Below are positions 7,847 to 16,912 of a DNA stretch of 64,000 nucleotides, in pieces; position 1 is the stretch's first letter; the number at the start of each line of letters is the position of its first letter. The stretch is from Edaphocola aurantiacus. GTDB lineage: Bacteria > Bacteroidota > Bacteroidia > Chitinophagales > Chitinophagaceae. The notes beneath the pieces were generated by a model. The model did no database searches. It was given only the letters and a program-made list of their open reading frames with translations, and was not told the DNA's origin. The position numbers and the translations under genes were made by a program. The stretch spans positions 186,001 through 250,000 of the forward strand of contig NZ_VOSI01000005.1 in NCBI RefSeq assembly GCF_019797745.1, written 5' to 3'.

Positions 7847-9109
7847 TTAAGTCTTCCGGTGCTTCTTTTTAGCAGCAGGGAATAGGACATTATTCAAGAT
7901 AAGTCTATAGCCCGGCGATTTAGGATGCAGGGACAGGTCTGTCGGCGGGTCGCCAATAGCATGCTGATAATCTTCCGGATCGTGGCCCCCGTAAAAAGTA
8001 AAGGTGCCTTTGCCATACTCGCCGTGTATGTAACGGGCTTCGTTTTCGGCTTTGGTCTCACCCATGATTACGATATTGCTTTTAATATTATCCTTACGGA
8101 ACGAGGTGGTCTGTCCCATAAACCCTTTAATGGTAGTGGTATGATTCTGTGTCAGCATACTGGGTACAGGATCAAACTTTGCCGAAAAGGTAAAGAGGGT
8201 AAAGTAGTCATTGTCCGGTGTTGATCTGCGGGTGGTCGTATTATCTATACTGGAGTATTCATACTCATATGGATTGCGCACCAGGACAAAATCTTTAAAG
8301 GCAAAACAGTTATCAAACTGTAATTTGCTCTGTGCATTAGGGTCCATACCGTCGCCATCAAAGGGCACTTCACATATATCTGTACCATCTGCAGCAAGTG
8401 CAATATCATAACTGTCCGTAGCAGAACACATGGCGAATAGGTAACCGCCACCGGCTACAAAATCACGGATCTTCTGTGCCACCGCCAGTTTTAACTGCGA
8501 TACCTTTTTGAAACCATGTTTATGTGCAGATGCTTCTTGCGTTTTTACATCCTCAATATACCAGTTGGCCATACGATAAGCACCCCAGAACTTCCCGAAT
8601 TGTCCGGTAAAGTCTTCATGGTGCAGATGCAGCCAGTCATACTCGGCCAGCTTGCCGCTCAGCAACTCATCGTCATACACTTTATCGTAGGGTATTTCTG
8701 CATAGGTAAGGGCCATGGTTACCGCATCATCCCAGGGTAGTTTAGACGGTGGGGTATATACCGCAATACGCGGAGGCTTCTCCAGTTTAATGATGTCGCC
8801 ATTGTAATTCGGGTCTGCAATTTTGCTCACTACACCGGAGTACTGCGCATCAGACATAATATTATAATCGACCCCGCGCAGGCGGCAGAGCCGCTCTACT
8901 TCTGCATTCTGCTGCATAGCAAATGCTCCGCCATCATAATTGATCAGCCAGTCTACCGTCATTCCGCTCTTCAGCGCTATAAAAGCAATGCCGTATGCCT
9001 TCAGGTGGTTATTCTGATCATCGGCATTCATGGGTATATATAAAGTTGCAGCCCGGCTGCCGGTGGTCAGGCAGAGTATCCAGAGTAGCAGGTAACAGGT
9101 CTTTTTCAT
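7847..9109 (-). CDS. Conserved secreted Bacteroidota protein (often mislabelled asparagine synthetase B)
   Basis: A 420-residue exported protein: signal MKKTCYLLLWILCLTTGSRA, then LYIPMNADDQNNHLKAYGIAFIALK. I recognise it as a highly conserved Bacteroidota family that databases often call asparagine synthetase B. I see neither the N-terminal nucleophile Cys nor the SGGxDS ATP-pyrophosphatase loop of AsnB, so that name is not supported. Conserved blocks are KLPWDDAVTMALTYAEIPYDKVYDDE, YDWLHLHHEDFTGQ, FVAGGGYLFAMCSATDSYDIALAA (class I amidotransferase-like), TLFTFSAKFDPVPSMLTQNH and GEYGKGTFTFYGGHDPEDYQH. The pattern suggests a DUF4159-like Rossmann fold in the periplasm. The start is the ATG at 9109; a TTG 9 nt upstream is less likely. 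Confidence 0.85.
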   Translation of the reverse strand: MKKTCYLLLWILCLTTGSRAATLYIPMNADDQNNHLKAYGIAFIALKSGMTVDWLINYDGGAFAMQQNAEVERLCRLRGVDYNIMSDAQYSGVVSKIADPNYNGDIIKLEKPPRIAVYTPPSKLPWDDAVTMALTYAEIPYDKVYDDELLSGKLAEYDWLHLHHEDFTGQFGKFWGAYRMANWYIEDVKTQEASAHKHGFKKVSQLKLAVAQKIRDFVAGGGYLFAMCSATDSYDIALAADGTDICEVPFDGDGMDPNAQSKLQFDNCFAFKDFVLVRNPYEYEYSSIDNTTTRRSTPDNDYFTLFTFSAKFDPVPSMLTQNHTTTIKGFMGQTTSFRKDNIKSNIVIMGETKAENEARYIHGEYGKGTFTFYGGHDPEDYQHAIGDPPTDLSLHPKSPGYRLILNNVLFPAAKKKHRKT

Positions 9110-9167
9110 TTGCTGCAAATTAAGAAAATTATTGCACTATTGTAAGTGCTCAATTCAGTGAAACACC

Positions 9168-9175
9168 TATATTTG
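9168..9175 (+). promoter_or_regulatory. Putative -7 box (TATATTTG) of the nucleotidyltransferase operon
   Basis: An exact TAnnTTTG match lies 30 nt before the start codon. A TTG at 9140-9142 is 25 nt upstream, slightly farther than the usual ~20 nt, so the -33 assignment is weak. Confidence 0.4.
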
Positions 9176-9204
9176 CTCAAATTAATCCATTATATTTACC
9201 TCCG

Positions 9205-10212
9205 ATGAACATCATTATACCTATGGCTGGTATGGGCAAAAGAATGCGCCCCCATACACTGACTACTGCCAAACCATTATTACCTGTAGCCGGCAAACCT
9301 GTTGTACAGAGATTAGTGGAAGATATTGTTAGTACTGCTAATACAAAAGTTGAACATATTGCATTTATTATAGGCCCTTCATTTGGTAAAACCACAGAAG
9401 CTATGTTGTTGAAAGTGGCTGCAGATCTGGGGGCTCAGGGACATATCTGTTACCAGGAAGAAGCATTGGGTACTGCTCATGCGATCCTGTGTGCCAAAGA
9501 ATTCCTGCAAGGTAATGTATTTATCGCCTTTGCGGATACACTGTTTAAAGCAACCTTCACCATCGATACTAATAAAGATGCTATTATCTGGACACAAAGA
9601 GTGGCAGATCCTTCTGCATTCGGTGTTGTGAAACTGGATGAGGATGGCCGTATCCTGGAATTTGTAGAAAAACCAGAAATATTTGTATCTGATCTGGCTA
9701 TTATCGGCGTTTACTATTTCAAAGATGGTGAAAACCTGAAGAGTGAGCTGCAATACCTGCTGGATAATAATATTGCTACCAAAGGAGAATACCAGCTGAC
9801 TGATGCGATGGAGCATATGAAGCAAAAGAATGTGAAGTTCTATTGTGATGAAGTAGAAGAGTGGCTGGACTGCGGTAATAAAAATGCTACAGTATATACC
9901 AATCAGCGTATACTGGAGATCAAAAAAGAAAAAGAACACCTGATCTCTGAAACAGCAACTATTGAAAATACAGTGATTATTGCTCCATGCTTTATTGGCG
10001 AGGGTGTAGTCCTGAAAGATTCTGTTATCGGACCGCATGTATCGGTTGAGCGGAATACCACGATCGAGCAATCGGTTGTAAGCAACAGCATAATCCAGGA
10101 AGGAACTTACCTGCATCAGGTAAATCTGACCAACTCTATGCTGGGTAAGCATATTCAATATAAAGAATCTCCGAAGGAATTGAGCCTGGGAGATTATTCT
10201 GTCTTACTATGA
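9205..10212 (+). CDS. Sugar-phosphate nucleotidyltransferase
   Basis: A 335-residue NTP-transferase. The N-terminal catalytic domain has the signature IIPMAGMGKRMRPHTLTTAKPLLPVAGKP, which binds the NTP and metal, plus GTAHAILCAKEF and VEKPEIFVSDLAIIGVYYF. The C-terminal ~80 residues (IENTVIIAPCFIGEGVVLKDSVIGPHVSVERNTTIEQSVV) are hexapeptide repeats of a left-handed beta-helix. Such enzymes activate glucose-1-phosphate or related sugars for surface polysaccharides; the exact sugar and nucleotide cannot be told from sequence. It is the first gene of an operon in which its stop overlaps the next start (ATGA), so translation is coupled to the TPR lipoprotein. Confidence 0.88.
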   Translation: MNIIIPMAGMGKRMRPHTLTTAKPLLPVAGKPVVQRLVEDIVSTANTKVEHIAFIIGPSFGKTTEAMLLKVAADLGAQGHICYQEEALGTAHAILCAKEFLQGNVFIAFADTLFKATFTIDTNKDAIIWTQRVADPSAFGVVKLDEDGRILEFVEKPEIFVSDLAIIGVYYFKDGENLKSELQYLLDNNIATKGEYQLTDAMEHMKQKNVKFYCDEVEEWLDCGNKNATVYTNQRILEIKKEKEHLISETATIENTVIIAPCFIGEGVVLKDSVIGPHVSVERNTTIEQSVVSNSIIQEGTYLHQVNLTNSMLGKHIQYKESPKELSLGDYSVLL

Positions 10213-12044
10213 TAAAAAACAACTCCCCCTTGTGGGGTATAACGACTATCATCGGATGTGTGCTGATACTGTCTTCCTGTAAAACAGTGAAGCAGACATC
10301 CACTGTTGCTGCCAGACGCTCCGGGGCCAGTTCCCTGGAGAGCGTAGCTACTGCCCTGAATCAACCGGAGACCAAAGGAAAGGTCATCGAAGGTTATACA
10401 TTGCAGAACAATGATAGGGTGTATTTTAATGCCATTCGTAACTATGTACAGGGCAAATTTGACACGGCCTTCGTAACACTGAATTATTATAATAAGCTGG
10501 ACAGTACGAATGCAGCTGCATATTATTACCTGGCCAGCCTGAAGGGCAGAGCCAATTTTCTGAAACCAACACTGACCGATGCCGGAAAGGCCGCAAGCCT
10601 GGCACCGGACAATAAATGGATACAGGCTTTCTACGCCAATATCCTGGCTTTTGATGAGTCTTATGATAAATCTGCACAGATATTCAGCGATCTCGCCGCC
10701 AAAAATCCTGTTGACCGTGCGCAGTATTATATCGCTGCCGCTAAAATGTACAGCCGCAGCAAGAACTATGCCGCAGCACTGAAAGTCCTGGATACGCTAC
10801 AGCTGACCAGGCCGCCGGATGATGAAGATATTCTGATGGAAAAGCAGAATATCTATATGACAAGCAAGGACTTGCCTAATGCAATTAAAGTGACACAGCA
10901 ATTGGCAGATGCTTATCCTTTAAGCCCGGAATACCTGATTCAACTGAATGAAATTTATGAAATCCAGGGCAATACAGAGCAGTCACTGGCTACGATAAAA
11001 CTGTTGCAGGATCGTTTTCCCTATAATGATGATATCACCTCCTACACGTTTGGGTATTACCTGAAAAAGCGTAATATGGAAATGGTGACTGAATCGCTGA
11101 ATGAATATATCGATGCAGCAGAGAAGAACCAGGAAAAAGACTTGTCTATTCTTTCCCAGATCGGCTCCTATATCAGCAATAATCCTAAAGATACTGCCGT
11201 ACTGACCTTTATGGCAGAGCTTACCGAGAAGATTACGGTACAGAAGCCCAACAGCTTTACCGCTAAACGCTTACTGGCTTCTCTGAACCTCTTCAGCCGC
11301 AAAGGAGCCTTGGGCTTACAGCAGTCCGAAGCATTGATCAAGGATCGTCCGCATAATTATGCTTTATGGACCCCAGTCTTGAGTTATTACCTGTATTATA
11401 CTAATGATCAGGATGCTACATTAAAATTTCTGGATAGGATGGAAGTTGGTTTCCCGGATTCTATAGACATACCAATGAATAAAATGTTCATCTACCGTGG
11501 AAAGGATAAAATCGACACGGCGCTGAAATATGCCTTTAAAGGACTGGATCTGTCACAAAAACAAAAGGCTACAGAAAGAGAGATTATATTTTACAACAGC
11601 ATTGCAGAGTATTATAATGAGCTGAAACAGTATCTGAAATCAGACTCTGTATTTGAAGATTTGTTAAAAAAGGCTCCTGATAATATTATGGCATTAAACA
11701 ATTATGCATATTATCTGTCAGAAAGAGGGGAGCGGCTTGAGTATGCGCTGAATTTATCCAAAAAAACACTGGAGCAGCAATATGATGAGCCCAATTACCT
11801 GGATACCTATGGCTGGATTTTGTACAAAATGAAACGCTATGAGGAGGCAAAGGTTTATATTGAAAAAGCCATAACCAACGCCGGTAATGATGTTACAGCT
11901 GTAGTGCTGGAGCATTATGCAGATATAGAATTCCAGCTGGGACATGTAGATAATGCCCTCAAGATCTGGAAAGCTATTGATGAGGCAGGGCAGGGATCGG
12001 CTTTGTTGAAGAAGAAAATAAAAGATAAAAAATTGTATGAGTAG
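10209..12044 (+). CDS. TPR-repeat lipoprotein
   Basis: A 611-residue protein with a lipoprotein signal (WGITTIIGCVLILSSCKTVKQ) followed by many tetratricopeptide repeats across the rest of the chain, e.g. AAAYYYLASLKGRANFLKPTLTDAGKAASLAPDNKWIQAFYANILAFD and MALNNYAYYLSERGERLEYALNLSKKTLEQQYDEPNYLDTYGWILYKMKRYEEA. TPR lipoproteins act as scaffolds. It overlaps both neighbours by a few bases, which indicates translational coupling. The order nucleotidyltransferase, TPR lipoprotein, DUF4292 lipoprotein is one I recall from other Bacteroidota, which suggests a shared role in envelope assembly; that role is inferred. Confidence 0.85.
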   Translation: MIKNNSPLWGITTIIGCVLILSSCKTVKQTSTVAARRSGASSLESVATALNQPETKGKVIEGYTLQNNDRVYFNAIRNYVQGKFDTAFVTLNYYNKLDSTNAAAYYYLASLKGRANFLKPTLTDAGKAASLAPDNKWIQAFYANILAFDESYDKSAQIFSDLAAKNPVDRAQYYIAAAKMYSRSKNYAAALKVLDTLQLTRPPDDEDILMEKQNIYMTSKDLPNAIKVTQQLADAYPLSPEYLIQLNEIYEIQGNTEQSLATIKLLQDRFPYNDDITSYTFGYYLKKRNMEMVTESLNEYIDAAEKNQEKDLSILSQIGSYISNNPKDTAVLTFMAELTEKITVQKPNSFTAKRLLASLNLFSRKGALGLQQSEALIKDRPHNYALWTPVLSYYLYYTNDQDATLKFLDRMEVGFPDSIDIPMNKMFIYRGKDKIDTALKYAFKGLDLSQKQKATEREIIFYNSIAEYYNELKQYLKSDSVFEDLLKKAPDNIMALNNYAYYLSERGERLEYALNLSKKTLEQQYDEPNYLDTYGWILYKMKRYEEAKVYIEKAITNAGNDVTAVVLEHYADIEFQLGHVDNALKIWKAIDEAGQGSALLKKKIKDKKLYE

Positions 12045-12840
12045 ACACCTGTTAAAATATGCGACACTTACTGGTATACTGATCTCCTCAATGGTATGGA
12101 ACAGCTCCTGTAAGACCACTAAGAAAGTGCCCAAGAATGATGAGCCGGTTGTGGTTGTGCCTGAAGTGAAAAAAGAGGATCTGGGTAAATTATATGAGCA
12201 TGGCTTTGTATACAATACCTTTTCCGGTAAGGCACAGATGCATTATGTAGGCAACGACAAGGATCAGAACTTTGCGGCTAATATCAAAATGGAGAAGGGC
12301 AAGAAAGTATGGCTTTCGGTAATTGCACTGGGTATCCAGGAGATTGCCCGTGCACAGATCACTCCGGACAGAATGCAGGCCATTGAGCGCCTGGGCCGTA
12401 GTGCATATGACATGTCTTTCGAAGAAGGGCTTAAAAAACTGAATGCACCGATCGAGTTTCCGATGCTGGAGAACCTGCTGATTGGCAATCCGGTAATGCA
12501 GGATCTGAAGATCAAGGAGATTAAGCAAAACGGCAGCGAGGTAAAGATCATCACGGAAAAAGATGGTTTTGTACAAACGCTTACTTACGATAAGAACACA
12601 CAAACACTTACAGAGCAATTAATTGCATCGGAAAAGAAACAATTCAGGTGTACGGTTAAGTACAGTGATTATGTAGCGGTAAACGGACAGGCATTTGCCA
12701 AAAGCCGTGTCATCAACATTGAAGACCTGGCTAAGAACAAAACAACTTTGCTGGAAATGGATTTCAGTAAATATGACCTGGACGGAGCACTTGATATTCA
12801 ATTCTCTATCCCTTCTAATTATAAAATGAAGGATTTATAG
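12037..12840 (+). CDS. DUF4292 lipoprotein
   Basis: A 267-residue protein with lipoprotein signal (LISSMVWNSSCKTTKK) and the DUF4292 body: TFSGKAQMHYVGNDKDQNFAANIKMEKGKKVWLSVIALGIQEIARAQITPDRMQAIERLGRSAYDMSF and a C-terminal beta-rich half. Domain layout resembles LolA/LolB-type lipoprotein-binding folds (a conserved 'shear of DNA-like' beta sheet with covering helices), which suggests an outer-membrane lipoprotein with a hydrophobic-ligand pocket; this is inference. It overlaps the TPR gene by 8 bp and closes the operon before a strong terminator. Confidence 0.85.
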   Translation: MSRHLLKYATLTGILISSMVWNSSCKTTKKVPKNDEPVVVVPEVKKEDLGKLYEHGFVYNTFSGKAQMHYVGNDKDQNFAANIKMEKGKKVWLSVIALGIQEIARAQITPDRMQAIERLGRSAYDMSFEEGLKKLNAPIEFPMLENLLIGNPVMQDLKIKEIKQNGSEVKIITEKDGFVQTLTYDKNTQTLTEQLIASEKKQFRCTVKYSDYVAVNGQAFAKSRVINIEDLAKNKTTLLEMDFSKYDLDGALDIQFSIPSNYKMKDL

Positions 12841-12871
12841 TACTATACTGAAGATAATTATCTGACGATAT

Positions 12872-12899
12872 AAAAGGTGAGCGATTTCGCTCACCTTTT
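12872..12899. terminator. Rho-independent terminator after the DUF4292 gene
   Basis: Arms 12872-12884 and 12887-12899 are perfect reverse complements, with A4 and T4 at the outer ends. Confidence 0.9.
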
Positions 12900-12915
12900 G
12901 CTTTTAAGCGGTTCG

Positions 12916-12950
12916 TTGACATTTTTTTAGCTTTATATTTAGTATTTTTG
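12916..12950 (+). promoter_or_regulatory. Putative porU promoter
   Basis: TTGAC begins at 12916 and TATTTTTG (TAnnTTTG) lies at 12943-12950, with a 24-nt spacer that is a little long for the Bacteroidota consensus. The start codon is 72 nt downstream of the -7 box. Confidence 0.45.
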
Positions 12951-13022
12951 AAGATTATCATTTATTGTAAAATTTTATCTCTGTAACATTCGTTATAGCA
13001 GTATATATATAAACGCGAGATC

Positions 13023-16000
13023 ATGAAAATACCTCAACTTTTGGTTGCCGTATCCCTGATTTGTTCAAGCGCTGCAATGGCCGGAGTAAAGCGTACGATT
13101 CCGGTACAACAGTTCAAATCTTACGAGATTAACGATCAGGGGATATACGTTAACCGTTTTCCCTTAAATAATGCGTATGACACCCCGGTTATTGAAATAA
13201 AGAATATCCAGGCAGTTGCACTGCAGATGGAAGTACCTTCTGGCATAGAGATTGCCAATGGCAAGCCGGCTCCGCGTATCTTTTTTGGTAAAGAGCGCAA
13301 ACAGGCCATTGCCACCATCAATATGCCCATGTTTTACCGGGAAAATCAGGTGATTTATAAAATCACAGGTTTTGATGTGGTAATAGACGAAGAGACCGCT
13401 CCGCAGGTACTGGGAAGAACCTATGCCGGACATTCGGTACTGGCTAGTGGTAACTGGTATAAAATTGCGGCGGGTCAAAGAGGGGTGTTTAAGATAGATT
13501 ATGCTTTCCTGCAAAGCCTGGGTATCAATCCGGCTACAGTTAATCCCAATAATATCCGCTTGTATGGTAATGGCGGTACCGTTATACCGGAAGCCGTAAC
13601 AGACGGTGCTCCGGACGATCTGGTTGAAAATGCAATTGAAGTACACAGCAGTGGCAGCACCTTTGGCCCGAACGATTATGTATTGTTCTATGCCAATGGA
13701 CCGCAGTCATGGCAATTCAGTGTAGCCGATCAGCAATTTGTACATACACAGAACTATTATGAAAATAAGAGCTACTATTTCCTGAATGTAGACCTGGGAC
13801 CGGGCAAACGCATTCAGGCACTGGGTGCACCAGGCGCACCGGTAGCGGAGACTTTCAACACTTTTAATGATTACCGTGTTTATGAAAAAGACTCTGTAAA
13901 CATTGGCCAGATGGGTAAAGAATGGTACAGCAACATGATGAACAGTAATAATTCATCCAGTCTGAACCAGTATGTATCTATAAACCTGGGTTCTGTATCC
14001 GATACGGTACGCTATACTTTCCGCGCTGCGGGCAAGGTCGATGTGGGTTCAGGAACAGTATCCCTGTTCAACGGCAGTACTGCGCTGACCTCTATTAATT
14101 TTCTGTCTTCAGGCTCTGCCAGCGTGGCATTCGCTGCAGATAGCCGTAGTGGTATATTCACAACCAATCAGTCCGGCCTTAATTTCAGGGTTAATTTCTC
14201 CTCCTCTCAGTCTAACCGGGCATACCTGGATTATATCCGGCTGAATTATAAAAGACCTTTGTCGCTGCAGAACGGGCAGATGAATTTCCGCGCTATAGCA
14301 CAACGCTATATCAGTGATGCTGTTGCCTATAACCTGGGTAATATGAACAGTGCATCAAGGGTATGGGATGTGAGTGATATGCTGGCCCCTAAAACAGTGA
14401 GTGGTAACCTTTCCGGCAGTACCTTCTCCTTTTCGGATAATGGCGGTGCACTGAAAGAGTATATTGCTTTTGATGGCAGCACTTACCTCGCTCCGGAGAA
14501 AATAGGCACGGTAGAAAACCAGGATCTGCATGCAATGGCACAGGTCGACTACCTGATTATTACCAATAATACACTGAAGCCTGCGGCAGATGAACTGGCA
14601 CAAATGCACCGCACCAAGTACAATACAAGGGTTGAAGTCGTTACGATTGATAAAATATACAATGAATTCTCTTCGGGCGGACAGGATATCGCGGGTTTAC
14701 GCAACTTTATCCGCATGTTCTACGACAGAGGTACAGGTTCAGACCTGATCAAAAATGTACTGTTATTCGGTATGGCCTCTTTTGATTATAAAGACCGGAT
14801 CAGTAACAATACCAATCTGGTGCCAACCTACCAGACCCTGAACAGCCAGAACAAAACCCTTGCCTTTGCAACAGACGAGTATTATACTTTACTGGATGAT
14901 GGTGAAGATGTAAACAGCAATGGCAACCAGGGCGATTATATTGACATAGGGCTGGGCCGTATTCCGGCAGCTACTCTGGCAGAAGCACAGGCTGTGGTGC
15001 AAAAGATCAAAAGATATACCAGCTCACAGGCTTTTGGTGAGTGGAAAAATAACCTCACCCTGGTGACCGACGATTATGAGCCGGGCTTCTATTTCCTGAC
15101 CAGCTCGGAATCGATCAGCGATGCTATTGCGGGGGCTGATTATGGCATGAACCAGAGCAAACTGTATACAGATGCTGCTCCGCGTATAGCCACACCAAGC
15201 GGTACCAAATTTCCGACCGTTACCAGAGATATTAATAATCAGATCATTAACGGTACATTCCTCATGAACTATATCGGCCATGGCAGCCCGCAACGCTGGG
15301 CCCTGGAAGAGATCCTGTACAAAGGAGATATAGAGCAGTGGAATAATGATTCAAAGTTGCCTATCATGGTGACAGGTACCTGCGACTATGGCCGCTTCGA
15401 TAATCCCGAAGAGCCGTCTTCCGGTGCTTACCTGATTACGAAAAGCAATGGCGGAGCTATTGCTGCTATTACCACCACGCAAGAAGTATATGAGGGTCAG
15501 AATAATCGTATGAATATCGGTTACCTGTCCGCTCAGTTCGAGAAAGATGCCAATGGCCGTTACCTGACCTTCGGAGAGGCATTCCGTGAGGGTAAAAACC
15601 GTGCAGGCGCTTCTGTGCAGGACAACTCCCGTAAATTCGCTTTACTGGGCGATCCGGCGATCAAACCGGCCCTTCCGGAAAATGTGGTACAGACAGACAG
15701 TATACTGGTCAAAACCAATACAGGTGCTTTTGTGCCTGCCGATAGCTTAAATGCATTGGGTAAATATAAAATCTATGGCAATATCGCAGATGCAAACGGA
15801 AATGTAAGAACCGGCTTCAGCGGCCAGGTTTTTGTTACGGTTTTTGATAAAATGAAAATCGTAACCGCCACCAATCCTGCATTACTGGCTTCTCCTCAGC
15901 AGAAAACATACAAGTCGCAGAACAATATCCTGTTTAAAGGAAGTGCACAGGTGGTGAATGGCGTATTCACAATCGATGCGATCATCCCGAAAGATATCAA

Positions 16001-16769
16001 CTACGATTTCGGTAAGTGTAAGATCAGTTACTATGCTTATAGTACGGACGAAGATGCTGCCGGAACAGATACCAGTTTTGTGCTGGGAGGCTTCAGCGCT
16101 TTTGCTGATGCTGATAATCAGGGACCAGTAGTAAGACCCTATATCGATAATAATAAATTCAGAGACGGAGATATCGTGAGTGCCAATCCGCTGCTGTACG
16201 TTGAGCTGGAAGATGATAACGGGATCAATGTATCCGGTTCTTCTGTAGGTCATGATCTTATTGCAGTACTGGATGGCGATTATGAATCACCGTTTATCCT
16301 GAATGCCTTATACACACCAGAATTAAATGATTATACCCGTGGTAAAGTGTATTTCCAGCTGAATAAAATACCGGTAGGAAAACACACCATTACGGTTAGG
16401 GCATGGGATGTATATAACAATTCTGGAGAGGGTACGGTTAATTTCGAAGTCAGAGGTTCAGATACAGTAGCATTTGACGTGTACAATTATCCTAATCCGT
16501 TCAGTGATCAGACCAATATAGTGATCCAGCATAACCAGCCTAATACAGATATGGAGCTGAGTCTGCGCATTTTCAACAGTGCCGGCATGGAAATTTATAC
16601 CAAAACACAGCAGATACGTCCTACGGGAAGCTTTACTACCTGGCAATGGGATGGCAGTACTTCTGCAGGCAGTAAACTGGCCAATGGAATCTATTTCTAC
16701 CAGGTGAATATGAAGACAGCCAAAGGTGCTGAATCGGCCCATCAGAAGCTGATCCTGACCAGGCAATAA
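13023..16769 (+). CDS. porU: Type IX secretion system sortase PorU
   Basis: A 1248-residue exported protein, the T9SS C-terminal signal peptidase/transpeptidase that removes sorting domains and attaches cargo at the cell surface. After a Sec signal and a long N-terminal beta region it has a gingipain-type C25 peptidase domain. The catalytic dyad is visible: His753 in NYIGHGSPQRW and Cys787 in VTGTCDYGRFDNPEEPSSG, 34 residues apart. The LGDPAIKP segment follows. The C-terminus (YNYPNPFSDQTNIVIQHN ... GIYFYQVNMKTAKGAESAHQKLILTRQ) is itself a T9SS CTD-like domain, as in known PorU, where it is retained. porV follows at once. The start is supported by the signal peptide MKIPQLLVAVSLICSSAAMA. Confidence 0.95.
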   Translation: MKIPQLLVAVSLICSSAAMAGVKRTIPVQQFKSYEINDQGIYVNRFPLNNAYDTPVIEIKNIQAVALQMEVPSGIEIANGKPAPRIFFGKERKQAIATINMPMFYRENQVIYKITGFDVVIDEETAPQVLGRTYAGHSVLASGNWYKIAAGQRGVFKIDYAFLQSLGINPATVNPNNIRLYGNGGTVIPEAVTDGAPDDLVENAIEVHSSGSTFGPNDYVLFYANGPQSWQFSVADQQFVHTQNYYENKSYYFLNVDLGPGKRIQALGAPGAPVAETFNTFNDYRVYEKDSVNIGQMGKEWYSNMMNSNNSSSLNQYVSINLGSVSDTVRYTFRAAGKVDVGSGTVSLFNGSTALTSINFLSSGSASVAFAADSRSGIFTTNQSGLNFRVNFSSSQSNRAYLDYIRLNYKRPLSLQNGQMNFRAIAQRYISDAVAYNLGNMNSASRVWDVSDMLAPKTVSGNLSGSTFSFSDNGGALKEYIAFDGSTYLAPEKIGTVENQDLHAMAQVDYLIITNNTLKPAADELAQMHRTKYNTRVEVVTIDKIYNEFSSGGQDIAGLRNFIRMFYDRGTGSDLIKNVLLFGMASFDYKDRISNNTNLVPTYQTLNSQNKTLAFATDEYYTLLDDGEDVNSNGNQGDYIDIGLGRIPAATLAEAQAVVQKIKRYTSSQAFGEWKNNLTLVTDDYEPGFYFLTSSESISDAIAGADYGMNQSKLYTDAAPRIATPSGTKFPTVTRDINNQIINGTFLMNYIGHGSPQRWALEEILYKGDIEQWNNDSKLPIMVTGTCDYGRFDNPEEPSSGAYLITKSNGGAIAAITTTQEVYEGQNNRMNIGYLSAQFEKDANGRYLTFGEAFREGKNRAGASVQDNSRKFALLGDPAIKPALPENVVQTDSILVKTNTGAFVPADSLNALGKYKIYGNIADANGNVRTGFSGQVFVTVFDKMKIVTATNPALLASPQQKTYKSQNNILFKGSAQVVNGVFTIDAIIPKDINYDFGKCKISYYAYSTDEDAAGTDTSFVLGGFSAFADADNQGPVVRPYIDNNKFRDGDIVSANPLLYVELEDDNGINVSGSSVGHDLIAVLDGDYESPFILNALYTPELNDYTRGKVYFQLNKIPVGKHTITVRAWDVYNNSGEGTVNFEVRGSDTVAFDVYNYPNPFSDQTNIVIQHNQPNTDMELSLRIFNSAGMEIYTKTQQIRPTGSFTTWQWDGSTSAGSKLANGIYFYQVNMKTAKGAESAHQKLILTRQ

Positions 16770-16792
16770 ATATTGTGAGAAATAATTGAAAG

Positions 16793-16825
16793 ATTCGCTG
16801 CTTAATAATACTTTAAGCAGCGAAT
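16793..16825. terminator. Hairpin between porU and porV
   Basis: Arms 16793-16804 and 16814-16825 pair over 12 bp with a 9-nt loop. The T-run is weak, so it may only attenuate. Confidence 0.6.
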
Positions 16826-16849
16826 TCTGCGTTTAAGGGTATATACAGA

Positions 16850-16881
16850 TTGAGAAAATAAACGCAAATGTTCTATATTTG
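16850..16881 (+). promoter_or_regulatory. porV promoter
   Basis: TTG at 16850-16852 and TATATTTG at 16874-16881 are separated by 21 nt, fitting the Bacteroidota -33/-7 consensus. The porV start lies 32 nt downstream, giving porV its own promoter in addition to any read-through from porU. Confidence 0.7.
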
Positions 16882-16912
16882 CGCGGATACTTAAAAATAA
16901 AAAGATAAATAA

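Noticed and set aside
7708-7890. 60-codon minus-strand open frame between paaB and the conserved secreted gene (possible paaA remnant)
   Set aside because: The translation (Lys/Arg-rich) has no resemblance to PaaA and overlaps the 3' end of the neighbouring gene.
9379-10158. Minus-strand open frame of 259 codons
   Set aside because: Antisense to the sugar nucleotidyltransferase, which has clear motifs and overlaps the next gene in an operon.
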